Source of the DNA: Acanthosoma haemorrhoidale
Taxonomy: Eukaryota > Arthropoda > Insecta > Hemiptera > Acanthosomatidae
Reading direction: 5' to 3'
Length of the DNA stretch: 64,000 nt
NCBI GenBank assembly: GCA_930367205.1
Contig: OV884015.1
Location: forward strand, 76,895,341 to 76,959,340
A model generated the notes under the pieces. That model worked only from the letters and a program-made list of their open reading frames with translations, had not been told where the DNA came from and searched no databases. Below, one piece after another: positions 47,235 through 56,700 of the stretch (positions within the stretch are counted from its first letter, which is position 1; the number at the start of each line of letters is the position of its first letter). The translations under genes were made by a program, and so were the position numbers.

Positions 47235-47888
47235 TGCAATGGTTTAAAGGTAAACTTTTAAATTTTGAAAGATCTTCAAACACCAAAATTTTAAGACAGC
47301 CCAGCACAGACATTTCGAGCCCAAATTGCATGTATGTGAAAATAAAATTATTTAATTTTTTTTATTTATATTTAATCATATTACAGCAATTTTTTTAAAT
47401 AATATATTATTTATGTAGCTTTATATATTTTATTACCGAATTCCTAATATATTTTTATGTCGATGGCTTGCTTATGCTTGAAATAGTGGCAGTAAATAAT
47501 CTTTAAAAGAATTTTTCAGAGTTGTGCGTCAAATTCATTAAAGAGAGATTTTATTTGAGTTGAAAAACAACAAAAAAAGTTATTTTATAACAATAAAAAA
47601 AAAACAACAGTTGATGTTGTTGAAATGGTAGACTGTTGTTTCTTTGATGGACATCAGCCATAAAATAAAAACAATTCCTTCGATTTGGGTGGAATTAATT
47701 TAAAGGGTTCTTAAGTCAATATTTGGTTTTCAAATTAAAATCGAGATGAGATTTTTTAATCCAGTTACGAACAATAGATTTATTTGCAATGAATCATACT
47801 ATTTACACCATCTCACGCTATTGCTTCCCTAAGCAGTAGTCAACATAAAGCCGACAAACCCCAGTTATTAAATATATATATATATATA
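47235..47888. other. A+T-rich spacer ending in (TA)n
   Basis: Separates the jockey-like element from the LTR element. The (TA)n run at about 47873-47888 continues on the far side of the LTR element (52685-52722) and is the split target microsatellite. Confidence 0.6.
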
Positions 47889-48204
47889 TGTAAGACAATT
47901 ATTGAAGGTGGGGTGAATAAACTGAAATCAGTTTCTCTGTAAACAAAGTTAGCAATTTTATTCACTATATATTATATTATAACAATTATTAATATTGATT
48001 TACACAATCTTACCTGTAAACAAAGAAACGACAATTACAGTTTCTAACTATCAATTCTCTATTTACACTATTTTATTTTACACACTATTATATGTTCTGT
48101 TATCTCACATAACCTTCTCTATCTGATAACTGATGCTCCATCTGGTGGGGGCCAGTGGAAGCAGCACGGCAAATTCAAATGAAAGAGAGATCACTTTCAT
48201 TACA
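47889..48204 (-). repeat. 3' LTR (316 bp)
   Basis: Begins TGTAAG and ends TTACA on the plus strand, so both strands start TG and end CA, with a 5-bp inverted terminal TGTAA/TTACA. On the element strand it holds a TATA-rich segment and an AATAAA signal (complement at 47957-47962). It also has a CAGGTAAG string (complement at 48009-48016) that could act as a splice donor. Identical by eye to 52369-52684. Confidence 0.95.
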
Positions 48205-48216
48205 TCTCCCCTCTCT
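48205..48216 (-). promoter_or_regulatory. Polypurine tract
   Basis: On the element strand the 12 nt AGAGAGGGGAGA directly abut the 3' LTR. This is the expected primer for plus-strand DNA synthesis, protected from RNase H. Confidence 0.9.
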
Positions 48217-48240
48217 GAGGTGAAAATTCTTTGAAAATTT

Positions 48241-51200
48241 TCAGTCTGGTAATATCGGAAGTAATTTTGTTATGTGAAAGAATCCAGTTTCTTGCTTTCC
48301 TCTTCCGGTATTTATTTTATATATTGAATTTGATATCTTTTCTGTTATTTCAAAGGGACCAATTTTTAATTCATCTAGTTTATTCCTGTTCAATTTGCTG
48401 CCATTTTCTATATATACTGTATCTCCTGTGTTAAATTCCCAATGTTTTCTTGATTTATCAAATATTTTCTTGTTGTATTCATGAGACTTTTTTGTTCTTT
48501 CTAAGGCTAATTTACTGTCATTCATCCAGTTTTCTTTATTGTTTCTTTTTTTTAATTCTTCAGGTAAAATGCTAGTATCTGTGCCATCCAATAAATACTT
48601 GGGTGGAAAACCGGTTACTGTATGTTCTGTTTCATTATATTTATCCACACATTCTTTAGCGACTGTTGTCCAGGCTCTTTTCTTCCCTTTTTCGTTCATT
48701 TTACATCTGATTTTATTGACTAGAGTTTGATTTAGTCTCTCATTTAAACCATTGGAAAAGGGTGCATTAACTGCTGTAAATATCAATCGAACCTCCTTTT
48801 CCCTTAGGAAATCTTTGAATTCTCTTGAGTTGATTCCTGGGTATTGATCTGTAAGTATTATACCTATTTTCTCTGTTTCCAGCACATTATTTACTAACTT
48901 GATGAAGTCAGTGGCACTCTGAGTTTTTGATGTTGAAATGAATGCATATCTTGTGAAGTGGTCAATAAGCAGGTGGAGGTATCTTTTTGTTGATCGTTGT
49001 CCTCCAAAACCTCCAATAGTGTCGATTGACATTATTTCGAATGGTTTTGTTGCTGGCCCTAGTTGTGACATTAGCCCATATTTTTCTTGCCCTCTGGATT
49101 TGTTTTTAATACATATTTCACAGGTTTTACATACTTTTTTTATATTTGCAGTTATATTTTTTGCTGTGTAATAAGGGCATACCCTATTCATCATTTGTTT
49201 AATTCCTATATGGCACCATTCAGAATGTATTTCTTTAATGAATTCTAAACTTAAGTTTTCAGATAAAATTATCTTTTCTTTATTTCTTACTTTTTTATAG
49301 AACACTCCATCTTTTTCTATTAATTTTGTTTTGGTGTTTTGTAATATTCTATTTTCCTCTTGATCTTTTTTAATTTCTTGTATTTTTATCAAATTAACTA
49401 TTTTTAGGATTTCTTCTTTATTTTCAATTGGTTCTAATACCGGGTTTCTGCTCAAACTATCTGCTTCGGTATTATCCTTTCCCGGAATGTATTTAATTTC
49501 AAAATTGTATTGTGACAAATAGTAAGTTAATTCACCAAGTTCTTCATCCGTTCTTGCTCTTATGTTTAAATTTTCTAATGGTTTGTGATCTGAAAATACA
49601 GTGAATTTTCTTCCAATTAACCAGTATTGCCAATATTTTAATGCCTCTTTGATTGCCAAACACTCTAAATAAATTGCTTTTTTCCTTTTTTGCGGTTCGC
49701 TTAATTTTTTTGAAAAGTATGCTACTCGCTTTTCTTTTCCATTGTTTTGTACTTGTTTCAAAACTGCACCAATACCTTCTAGAGATGCATCTGTATAAAT
49801 TCTTATTGGTAAATCATTATCAAATATTTCTAACACTGGTTGGGAACATAGCAATTTCTTTACTTCTGCAAAGGATTTTTCACTCTCTTCCGTCCATAAG
49901 AATTTTTCATTTTTCCTTAATAATTTATGCAGTGGATCTAGCAATATCGAGCTTTTTGGTATATACTCGTGATAAAAATTAATTTTTCCTAAAAATTGTC
50001 TGATGTTCTTTTGGGTTTTTGGAGTTGGAAAGTTTTTTATTGAAATTAAGTTGTCCTTTATTGGTCTTACTGTATTGTGTTGTATTATGTGTCCAAGGTA
50101 TTTTGCTGATTCTGCTGCAAATGTACATTTTTTAAATTTTAATCGGAAACCTTCATTGACTATTGCTTTTATTACTTTTTGTATATGTTCTATATGTTCT
50201 GTGAATGATTTCGAAAAAATTAAGATGTCATCTATATAATTTTCTGAAAAGTCTTTTAAATTGTGCTTTCTTAAGATGTTGGATAAAATTCTTTGGAAAA
50301 TAGCTGGTGATGTCTTTAAACCATAGGGTAGGCATGTCCATTGGAAGTGCCCTTCTTGTGTGACAAATCCTGTTTTCTGTCTATCTTCAATGCGTAATGG
50401 AATTGACCAAAAAGCGGAATTTATATCTAGTATGGTGAAGTATTTGCAGTTTCTTGTTTGTATTATTAAATCATCTATTAATGGGAATGGTTGAGCTTGT
50501 GGTATAACTAGTTTGTTCAATTCACGAAAATCTATACATAATCTTGATCGCTTGTTTTCATCTCTTTTGAATGCTAAGGTTACGGGGGCTGCGAATGGAC
50601 TATAGGACTCTTCAATTAGATCATTTTGTAATAATTTTGCCACCTGATCTTCTATTTCCTTCTTATCTGCTATAGTGCATCTATAAGGCCTTTTGCTGCA
50701 GAATCTGTCCACCAGTAAGTCAATTCTAGCTTCGTAATCCTTAACCGTGCCCACATCATATTTGTTCCTGGCAAATACTGTACTGTACTTTTCTATCAGT
50801 CTTTCTATCGTAATCTTTCTCATATTATCTAAGTGATCTAATTTTATTTTGAACCCGTCTTCTTCGATATGTTCATTAAAATTCACTTTAACTTCTTCAT
50901 TTTTTTCTTTCTTTTTCTCAGTATTTCCTGTTTCATCTTCTTTCTTCTGTAATATTTGTAGATTCTCATTTTGAATTAATCTAAATTTTTTGATAATATC
51001 TAATCCTATAAGAAAATCTTCAAAATCATCTCTCTCTACAATGAACACATCAACATATTTTTCTATCTCAAAAATTTTCACTTTTATGGTTACTAAACCT
51101 TTTGTTTGTGTCACACCATTGACTGTTTTTAAATATATCTTATTAACATCTTCTGTTTTTTTCTTTATCTTAATTAATTTTGCATTTATTAGAGAGACTT

Positions 51201-51288
51201 GGGATCCTGGATCATATGTCCCATTTACCTGTAACTTCTCTTCTAATAATATTTTTACTTTAATCAATGGTGTGATTATTCGTTTTTT
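48241..51288 (-). CDS. Gypsy pol: protease, RT, RNase H, integrase
   Basis: Pol polyprotein, made by -1 frameshifting from gag at the heptamer 51282-51288. The frame has no ATG at its start. Residues are numbered from the TTG at 51267 (1008 residues). Protease: DPGSQVSLI at 19-27, with P where D[ST]G is usual. RT: LCIDFRELNKL (243-253), FTILDINSAFW (277-287), LPYGLKTSPAIFQ (313-325) and YIDD (344-347). RNase H: TDAS (492-495), E535, D560 and an ADS with D603. Integrase: HHCC zinc site H681, H686, C716, C719; catalytic D749, D807, E843, with 35 residues between the last two (DD35E). A GPF/Y-type module (KIGPFEITEKIS, 968-979) follows, and no chromodomain is visible. Complete length for the family, with no stops, so probably functional. 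Stop at 48241-48243. Confidence 0.93.
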   Translation of the reverse strand, partial: KKRIITPLIKVKILLEEKLQVNGTYDPGSQVSLINAKLIKIKKKTEDVNKIYLKTVNGVTQTKGLVTIKVKIFEIEKYVDVFIVERDDFEDFLIGLDIIKKFRLIQNENLQILQKKEDETGNTEKKKEKNEEVKVNFNEHIEEDGFKIKLDHLDNMRKITIERLIEKYSTVFARNKYDVGTVKDYEARIDLLVDRFCSKRPYRCTIADKKEIEDQVAKLLQNDLIEESYSPFAAPVTLAFKRDENKRSRLCIDFRELNKLVIPQAQPFPLIDDLIIQTRNCKYFTILDINSAFWSIPLRIEDRQKTGFVTQEGHFQWTCLPYGLKTSPAIFQRILSNILRKHNLKDFSENYIDDILIFSKSFTEHIEHIQKVIKAIVNEGFRLKFKKCTFAAESAKYLGHIIQHNTVRPIKDNLISIKNFPTPKTQKNIRQFLGKINFYHEYIPKSSILLDPLHKLLRKNEKFLWTEESEKSFAEVKKLLCSQPVLEIFDNDLPIRIYTDASLEGIGAVLKQVQNNGKEKRVAYFSKKLSEPQKRKKAIYLECLAIKEALKYWQYWLIGRKFTVFSDHKPLENLNIRARTDEELGELTYYLSQYNFEIKYIPGKDNTEADSLSRNPVLEPIENKEEILKIVNLIKIQEIKKDQEENRILQNTKTKLIEKDGVFYKKVRNKEKIILSENLSLEFIKEIHSEWCHIGIKQMMNRVCPYYTAKNITANIKKVCKTCEICIKNKSRGQEKYGLMSQLGPATKPFEIMSIDTIGGFGGQRSTKRYLHLLIDHFTRYAFISTSKTQSATDFIKLVNNVLETEKIGIILTDQYPGINSREFKDFLREKEVRLIFTAVNAPFSNGLNERLNQTLVNKIRCKMNEKGKKRAWTTVAKECVDKYNETEHTVTGFPPKYLLDGTDTSILPEELKKRNNKENWMNDSKLALERTKKSHEYNKKIFDKSRKHWEFNTGDTVYIENGSKLNRNKLDELKIGPFEITEKISNSIYKINTGRGKQETGFFHITKLLPILPD

Positions 51289-52217
51289 TGTTCTGTATTT
51301 AGATCTACTTCTAATACTGAGTTGCTTCCCAGTATTCTAGTTTCATATTTGTCTCTCTTTTTAAACCAGCATGAAGCTTCTGGATGATATCTGATGCCTT
51401 TGTTTAATTGTTCACAATTATTGCATGGCCTTTTTTCTTGAAATTTATTTTTACTAAAAAGTTTTTCATCTTTCTTTTTCATAAAATTATTTTTGTTCGC
51501 TAGACCCTCACATTTTCTAATTTCATGAAGTAATTTGGTCGAATTCTCACATTTTTCCTTATCTAACTTATTTCTAATGAACTCAGGTAAGCCTGCAGCT
51601 ATAAGCATCACTAAAGTCTGTGAACTAATATTCTCATCCATATCTAACAATAATTTCTCTTTTTTCATGGCGTATTCCATCAGTAGACCTTCTTTAAACC
51701 TATATGATATAGCATGCATTCCTGTACTCCATCCTTGGTCTTCAAAAGTTTCCAAAAATTTTTCTTTCCACTCAGACCACACAGAGTCCATTGTTAATAT
51801 TGTTAGGGTTGCTGAGTACCAGTCTAAGCATGACTTTTCCAAAAACAACCTTAATATCTCAATCATATTACTGTCTGCATTGATTCCACATCTTCTACAT
51901 TCTTTCTCAAACATCTCTAGCCACTGTTTAGCATTTGAGTGTTTACATGTAAACTTCTCAACCATGAACTTCTCTGCTATATGTTTTAAATTTAGCTCAT
52001 TCTCTTTATTTTGTGTGGATTCAACCATCTTATCTTTATTCACTACTTGTTCTAAATATAAATTATCAAACATTACATTACCTTCTTCATCAAAATATAT
52101 TGTTTTCATTTTCTCGGTTAATGTAATCCACACACTCTTCTGTTGACCTCTTTGAGTAAAACTGTTCCTCAATCTTTTATAAATAAGTGTCTTAGTCAAT
52201 TCTTCATGATCACTCAT
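51276..52217 (-). CDS. Gypsy gag polyprotein
   Basis: A 313-residue protein expected to assemble the particle that packages element RNA. Residues about 95-200 have the helical retrotransposon-gag pattern (AKQWLEMFEKECRRC, FLEKSCLDWYSA, WSEWKEKFLETFED). A single zinc knuckle lies at C265-C268-H278-C283, spacing CX2CX9HX4C, longer than the retroviral CX2CX4HX4C. The start ATG at 52217 is the first in frame; only a TTG at 52238 lies upstream. The last codons, QKNE then TAA, contain the slippery site. Pol overlaps in the -1 frame. It lies 11 nt after the stop of a short upstream ORF, which may lower or modulate translation. Confidence 0.88.
   Translation of the reverse strand: MSDHEELTKTLIYKRLRNSFTQRGQQKSVWITLTEKMKTIYFDEEGNVMFDNLYLEQVVNKDKMVESTQNKENELNLKHIAEKFMVEKFTCKHSNAKQWLEMFEKECRRCGINADSNMIEILRLFLEKSCLDWYSATLTILTMDSVWSEWKEKFLETFEDQGWSTGMHAISYRFKEGLLMEYAMKKEKLLLDMDENISSQTLVMLIAAGLPEFIRNKLDKEKCENSTKLLHEIRKCEGLANKNNFMKKKDEKLFSKNKFQEKRPCNNCEQLNKGIRYHPEASCWFKKRDKYETRILGSNSVLEVDLNTEQKNE
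51282..51288 (-). promoter_or_regulatory. -1 ribosomal frameshift heptamer A AAA AAC
   Basis: In gag frame the codons are CAA AAA AAC GAA TAA. The heptamer A AAA AAC fits X XXY YYZ exactly, and slipping back one base enters the pol frame (AAA AAA CGA...), which is open from here to 48241. I see no strong GC-rich stem directly downstream, so the stimulator, if any, is unknown. Confidence 0.8.
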
Positions 52218-52228
52218 AAAGCTTTTCT

Positions 52229-52348
52229 CTAGGGGCAACGATTTTCTTCATTTTCCTCTGTCTTAATTGTGGTAATTGAGAGAACATTTGTCTTCTTATC
52301 CTTCGGTGATCCCACAAAGTTAATGGTGAATTGCAGTCTTTTCGCCAT
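52229..52348 (-). CDS. Short upstream ORF in the Gypsy leader
   Basis: A 39-codon frame starting MAKRLQFTINFVG, basic at first and acidic near its end, with a TAG at 52229-52231. It is in a different frame from gag and stops 11 nt before the gag ATG. No homologue comes to mind. It could be a regulatory upstream ORF, a translated leader peptide allowing reinitiation at gag, or the former gag N-terminus cut off by a frameshift. Its ATG overlaps the first TGG of the leader. Confidence 0.35.
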   Translation of the reverse strand: MAKRLQFTINFVGSPKDKKTNVLSITTIKTEENEENRCP

Positions 52349-52368
52349 TGTAACTCCTATTGTCGTTT

Positions 52369-52680
52369 TGTAAGACAATTATTGAAGGTGGGGTGAATAA
52401 ACTGAAATCAGTTTCTCTGTAAACAAAGTTAGCAATTTTATTCACTATATATTATATTATAACAATTATTAATATTGATTTACACAATCTTACCTGTAAA
52501 CAAAGAAACGACAATTACAGTTTCTAACTATCAATTCTCTATTTACACTATTTTATTTTACACACTATTATATGTTCTGTTATCTCACATAACCTTCTCT
52601 ATCTGATAACTGATGCTCCATCTGGTGGGGGCCAGTGGAAGCAGCACGGCAAATTCAAATGAAAGAGAGATCACTTTCAT

Positions 52681-52684
<4 letters not shown>
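52369..52684 (-). repeat. 5' LTR (316 bp)
   Basis: Identical by eye to the 3' LTR. It provides the element promoter. TATA-rich sequence, an AATAAA-type signal (complement at 52437-52442) and the CAGGTAAG string (complement at 52489-52496) occupy the same relative places. The leader after its inner edge begins AAACGACAATAGG and lacks a TGG-starting primer-binding site at the usual position. Confidence 0.95.

Positions 52685-52722
<38 letters not shown>
52685..52722. repeat. (TA)n microsatellite, right half of the target
   Basis: Continues the (TA)n run at about 47873-47888; the LTR element inserted into it. Confidence 0.85.
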
Positions 52723-52727
<5 letters not shown>

Positions 52728-53623
52728 TTTAACGAATATCAACCCTTAAAAACTGTATACTGACTGCACACTCCAGTAAGAATTTGACTCAACGATTTTT
52801 AGTCAATTAAGTATGCCTTACCTTCCGTGCAACCTTTGCAATATTCCTCAGTTCTTAACAGCAGCCTTTAGCAAAGTGGTCTTTATAATGACCCACTAGA
52901 CTACAGACTAAATTTACCTCAGATTTTTAGGGATCAAGGCATTTATGTCCCCTACGCGGTCGTCCTCTATAAATGTGTACAAAATAGACACACCAGTGAC
53001 TCATAGTGTCACATTGATTTTATAGCATTTGGAGATTAATGTATGTTGTTAAGTTGTCCTGAAATGTATAATAGGCATGTATTGCATTTGTCTGCATTTA
53101 TAGCCAAAATTATAGGGGTATCGCTGCTCTCACAGAGCGTGTCAGCTCAAAGGTGCTGGGAAGATTTGAAGTTTTCCATCTTAATGAAATATAAACATAA
53201 GTGAAATGTATTTATGTTAGTGGTTCACATGGTTTTAATCCGCATCCTCCAATCGGATCTTGGGACCTAGAAAACGCTTTTTACAGCCACCTCCCGACAT
53301 GTGGGACTGGGGTGCCTCCTTGGCTCTGGCTGGTGCATGGGTTCTTGGTTCTGCTCTCGTCTTATTGCTCTCTCGGGGTCGCAGTGCTTGACTGTCCGAA
53401 TTAGTTTAAATATACCAAAACTTGGTCCTAGTTGTTTTACGCCGAAACAAGCCCAGCCAACCAACAGCAAAACTTCTCTCAAAAGATACAATCACAAAAG
53501 GACTAATCATCTGTTGCTAAATTAAAATTGTCTGTTTTTGTTTGAGTAGAGATTCCAAAATCTAAATACGAAAAAAAATTTGATCTGAAGACCTTAAAGA
53601 TTATTTTTAATTAATTTGTGTTC
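52723..53623. other. Non-coding stretch with a GC-richer segment
   Basis: 53240-53420 is richer in G+C, with opposed 67-74 codon frames and no recognised domain. It lies upstream of a family 1 3' end and may or may not belong to it. Confidence 0.35.
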
Positions 53624-53777
53624 CGTGTGGACTTGGGGGCCCCAGGGCTGTTTGTAAATATTGTATGAAAATGCGAGCGAATGATGAATTGTAAATATGG
53701 TATGAATGAAAACACTTATATCAATTATTTATTGCCTATTAAGTAAAGGCAGATTGTAATTTCATCATAATAAAGTT
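53624..53777 (+). mobile_element. Jockey-like family 1, 3' end copy, plus strand
   Basis: Reads ggacttgggggccccagggctgt, then tttgtaaatattgtatga, tatggtatgaatga, ttgcctatt.agtaaaggcagattgtaattt and AATAAAG. It is the inverse of 29981-30133 with good similarity. Only about 150 bp of the 3' region is present. Confidence 0.75.
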
Positions 53778-56700
53778 GTTACCATGTATAATTAATTTGT
53801 ATTTTATTTAAGTTGTAAATAAGAATTTTTGGTATTATATAGGTTTTTGTTTATTGATTTTTATATTAGCATATGTATGAGAGGGTAAACTGATGGAAAT
53901 AGGATGTGAGTTGCCTGACGCATGTGGAGGGAGGAGATATGTTTAACCGTGAACACCTAATAATCTAACATCATCCACAAATAAATTTAATAATAAACCT
54001 GTATGTATATTTCATCACTCCAAGGGTGCTCATTACATCCACTCTTGCTAACCATGAACTTCCCATATATTAATCTTATTACGGTTATTTGCAATGAACT
54101 TATTAGGGATTTTGCTCGAAATAGTCCGATGAGAAACCAATTACCGATAAACTTAGAAAAGGCATTTGAATAGAAAAGCCCTTCTTGTTTATATTAGTGA
54201 GGCATTAAGGTCCATTACTTATGAGCTAATTTTTTCGCGGTGAACTTTTTGAAAATATTTATGAACTTATTCAAAATAATCGTTCTTCATAACTAAGTTT
54301 TCGTTTTACTATGCCTTAAGTTTAATTACCGACTAAGCAAACTAGAAAGGAAATTAGAACTTTGAATACTTTACAAAATCTGAATTATTTGTTGCCGGTT
54401 TTTTTCGAAAATAATTAATTAAAAATAATAAACAACTCAATATAAATGTTATAAAATAAATTTCTACTATTTCAGTACATATATAATCCATGCATGAAAC
54501 CATGTTTATTAATACGGTAGAAATTACATAGTTTAATTTTATATTTCAAAGTAGGTTTTTTCATAATAGTCCGCCTTTGCTTACCTAAACAAGCGTAATT
54601 TTTTTTAAATGACACCCCTTAGTTTTTTATCGTATCAAGAAAAGATTTCGTAACTTTTTCATTCAATAATTGTGATGATTAGGCGAGATAAAATATTGTC
54701 AAGGCAGGAAATTTACGGGACAGTAACTAACAAACATTATAAGAAAATTACGTTGGGAATATTTCAAGTCATTATTATTCAATGTAACAAAAGTTTTAAA
54801 CACACACCTGAACTACTGGGGTTGCCAAACTCAAGAAAATTAAATTAGAACTCCTAACTAAATCCTGCTTCATTGTGACATTAATAATCAATAGACACGC
54901 GTTAGTAAAAAGAGTAAATTATTCGTTTCCTTCTGTTTAATAGCGTGCATGTAATTATTTTCAAGCTAACTTTCTACCCAAATACGTTTACGTTTAGAGA
55001 AATTTGAGATTATATATATAACATGCATGTGAGCGGAAATGAGGGTATTCCTTTTTCTTTTTTTTTGAGTTAGAATAAGACTATTTCTGATATGTTGAGA
55101 GGTTCGTCTGTAACAACTTACGATGTTGCTCAATGTAGACGTGAAGTCATTGAGTGTGGCTTTCAGATTTTTAATTTAAATTAATTAATTTAAATGTTTC
55201 CTTTTGTCTACCGGGAATGAAATAGTATTTTTGGAAAAAAATAAATAATAAAGGATTTAGAAAGAGAAGAAGCAGTACCGTAAGATAAGACTCGGAGCAT
55301 AAAATCCCTTTAAGTGATGTACCAAGGAAGTTAAAATGGAGGTGATTCACCTTCACTACCTAGCGGCAAGGGAGTGAACAATTAAAATTTGCTAGAGACT
55401 TGCCTCACGCGAGAGAGGTTTGTATGTAATTTAATTCATTTTAAATGTTCATGTGTTTTCACTTCAGTCTTATTAATACAATTATATTTCTGGAGTGTTC
55501 CGGAACCCAGTTTCAGTTGTTCAATCTTATATCATTACTGCATTGGGGAATATTTTGTATACCCCATTGTTTCGTGATATTCTAATTGTCCCTTAAGGTT
55601 TGGGATTCAATCTAAGGGCTTTGATGCCCCACACCCTGTGAATTTAGTTTTCTTTTTGAGATCAGTTATTTTCCTTCAACCCCATAAATGTGGGATCTGG
55701 TGCCTTTACCCTTGTCAGTTTATTGTGATGGTGGGATTGATTACCTTAGAGCAATGGTACTAACCGGTGGTGAAAAACCTACTAGTTATATTTTATCAAA
55801 ATACTTAATTCGATTTGCTAAACCATTTCACTTAGTAAAATCGTCTTTTCAACAAATGAAAAAAATGTAATCTCCTTGTATATATGCTCCAGAAAAACTT
55901 AAACAAAAGTATGTTCCCAAGTCTGAGCAAGTCAGCTATAAGAAAAACAGAAAAATCACTTCAAAATTTCCATGGATTTTTGAAAAAATAAGCTCAAATA
56001 GGACAACAGCTTCCTGAGAAAAGGGAATTATCTATCAAGAGACTGAAGTAGCTTCCATAGATAATTCAGGTTACATCAGTGATAGGTTCGGACCGATGGT
56101 AGACTGATGATGGTAGACCCATACTCGGAAAATACCATACCTTGATAATTTTTTACTTTCAAATACTATTATATCTTATTATTCAGAATCAGGAGAGGAT
56201 TTTCCTCAATTGGCAATGAATAGTGTTAAACCACATACTATTGTCGAACCCAAGAAATCAAAAATTACTTATGTTATCATTTGACACTTGTTTGATGTCC
56301 CGTAAATAAACAGAATCAGAAGTGACCGGTCGCATTCCTAAAAAAATGTGAAGATGACTTTAGCATTGACAATTTTGATGTCACTTTGAAGGAATTTCTA
56401 GTAATGTCAGGACTCAACCCGATGCTCATCGCGGTGTGCGTACAAGCTATAATTTTCGATTCATAAAAACTCATACCAACCATCATTCCTCATAACATCG
56501 ATGGCAATTAGGTTGTTATTTTCATTATTATTTTTATGTTTTGAACTTTTTTTTTCAGTTTTTTATTGTACCCTCTTGCTACACCCTATTAATTTCCAAT
56601 AATGATTTCAAGAATCTGAATACCACGAATGATGCCTTGTAGCGACCCTATTTAGTTGGTCAGAACTACATAGTCAACTACTTTATTTTTCTTAAAACTA

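Larger units (their letters stand above)
47889..52684 (-). mobile_element. Complete Ty3/Gypsy-class LTR retrotransposon
   Basis: A 4796-bp element on the minus strand. Order: 5' LTR (52369-52684), leader, short ORF (52229-52348), gag (51276-52217), pol in the -1 frame (48241-51288), polypurine tract (48205-48216), 3' LTR (47889-48204). Domain order in pol is protease, RT, RNase H, integrase, which is the Gypsy order and excludes Copia. No env-like ORF is present. The LTRs are identical by eye and the long frames are intact, so insertion was recent. Flanks read TATA on both sides, inside a (TA)n microsatellite. That fits a 4-bp TATA duplication as in the Drosophila 17.6/297 group, though the repeat context makes it unprovable here. 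Confidence 0.93.

Noticed and set aside
49653..49982. Plus-strand open frames of 77-203 codons opposite the Gypsy gag and pol (for example 49653-49982 and 51535-52146)
   Set aside because: They are antisense shadows of intact gag and pol, with compositions dictated by the opposite strand.
47889..52684. Endogenous retrovirus with env
   Set aside because: No env-like frame exists between pol and the 3' LTR; only 24 nt separate the pol stop from the polypurine tract.
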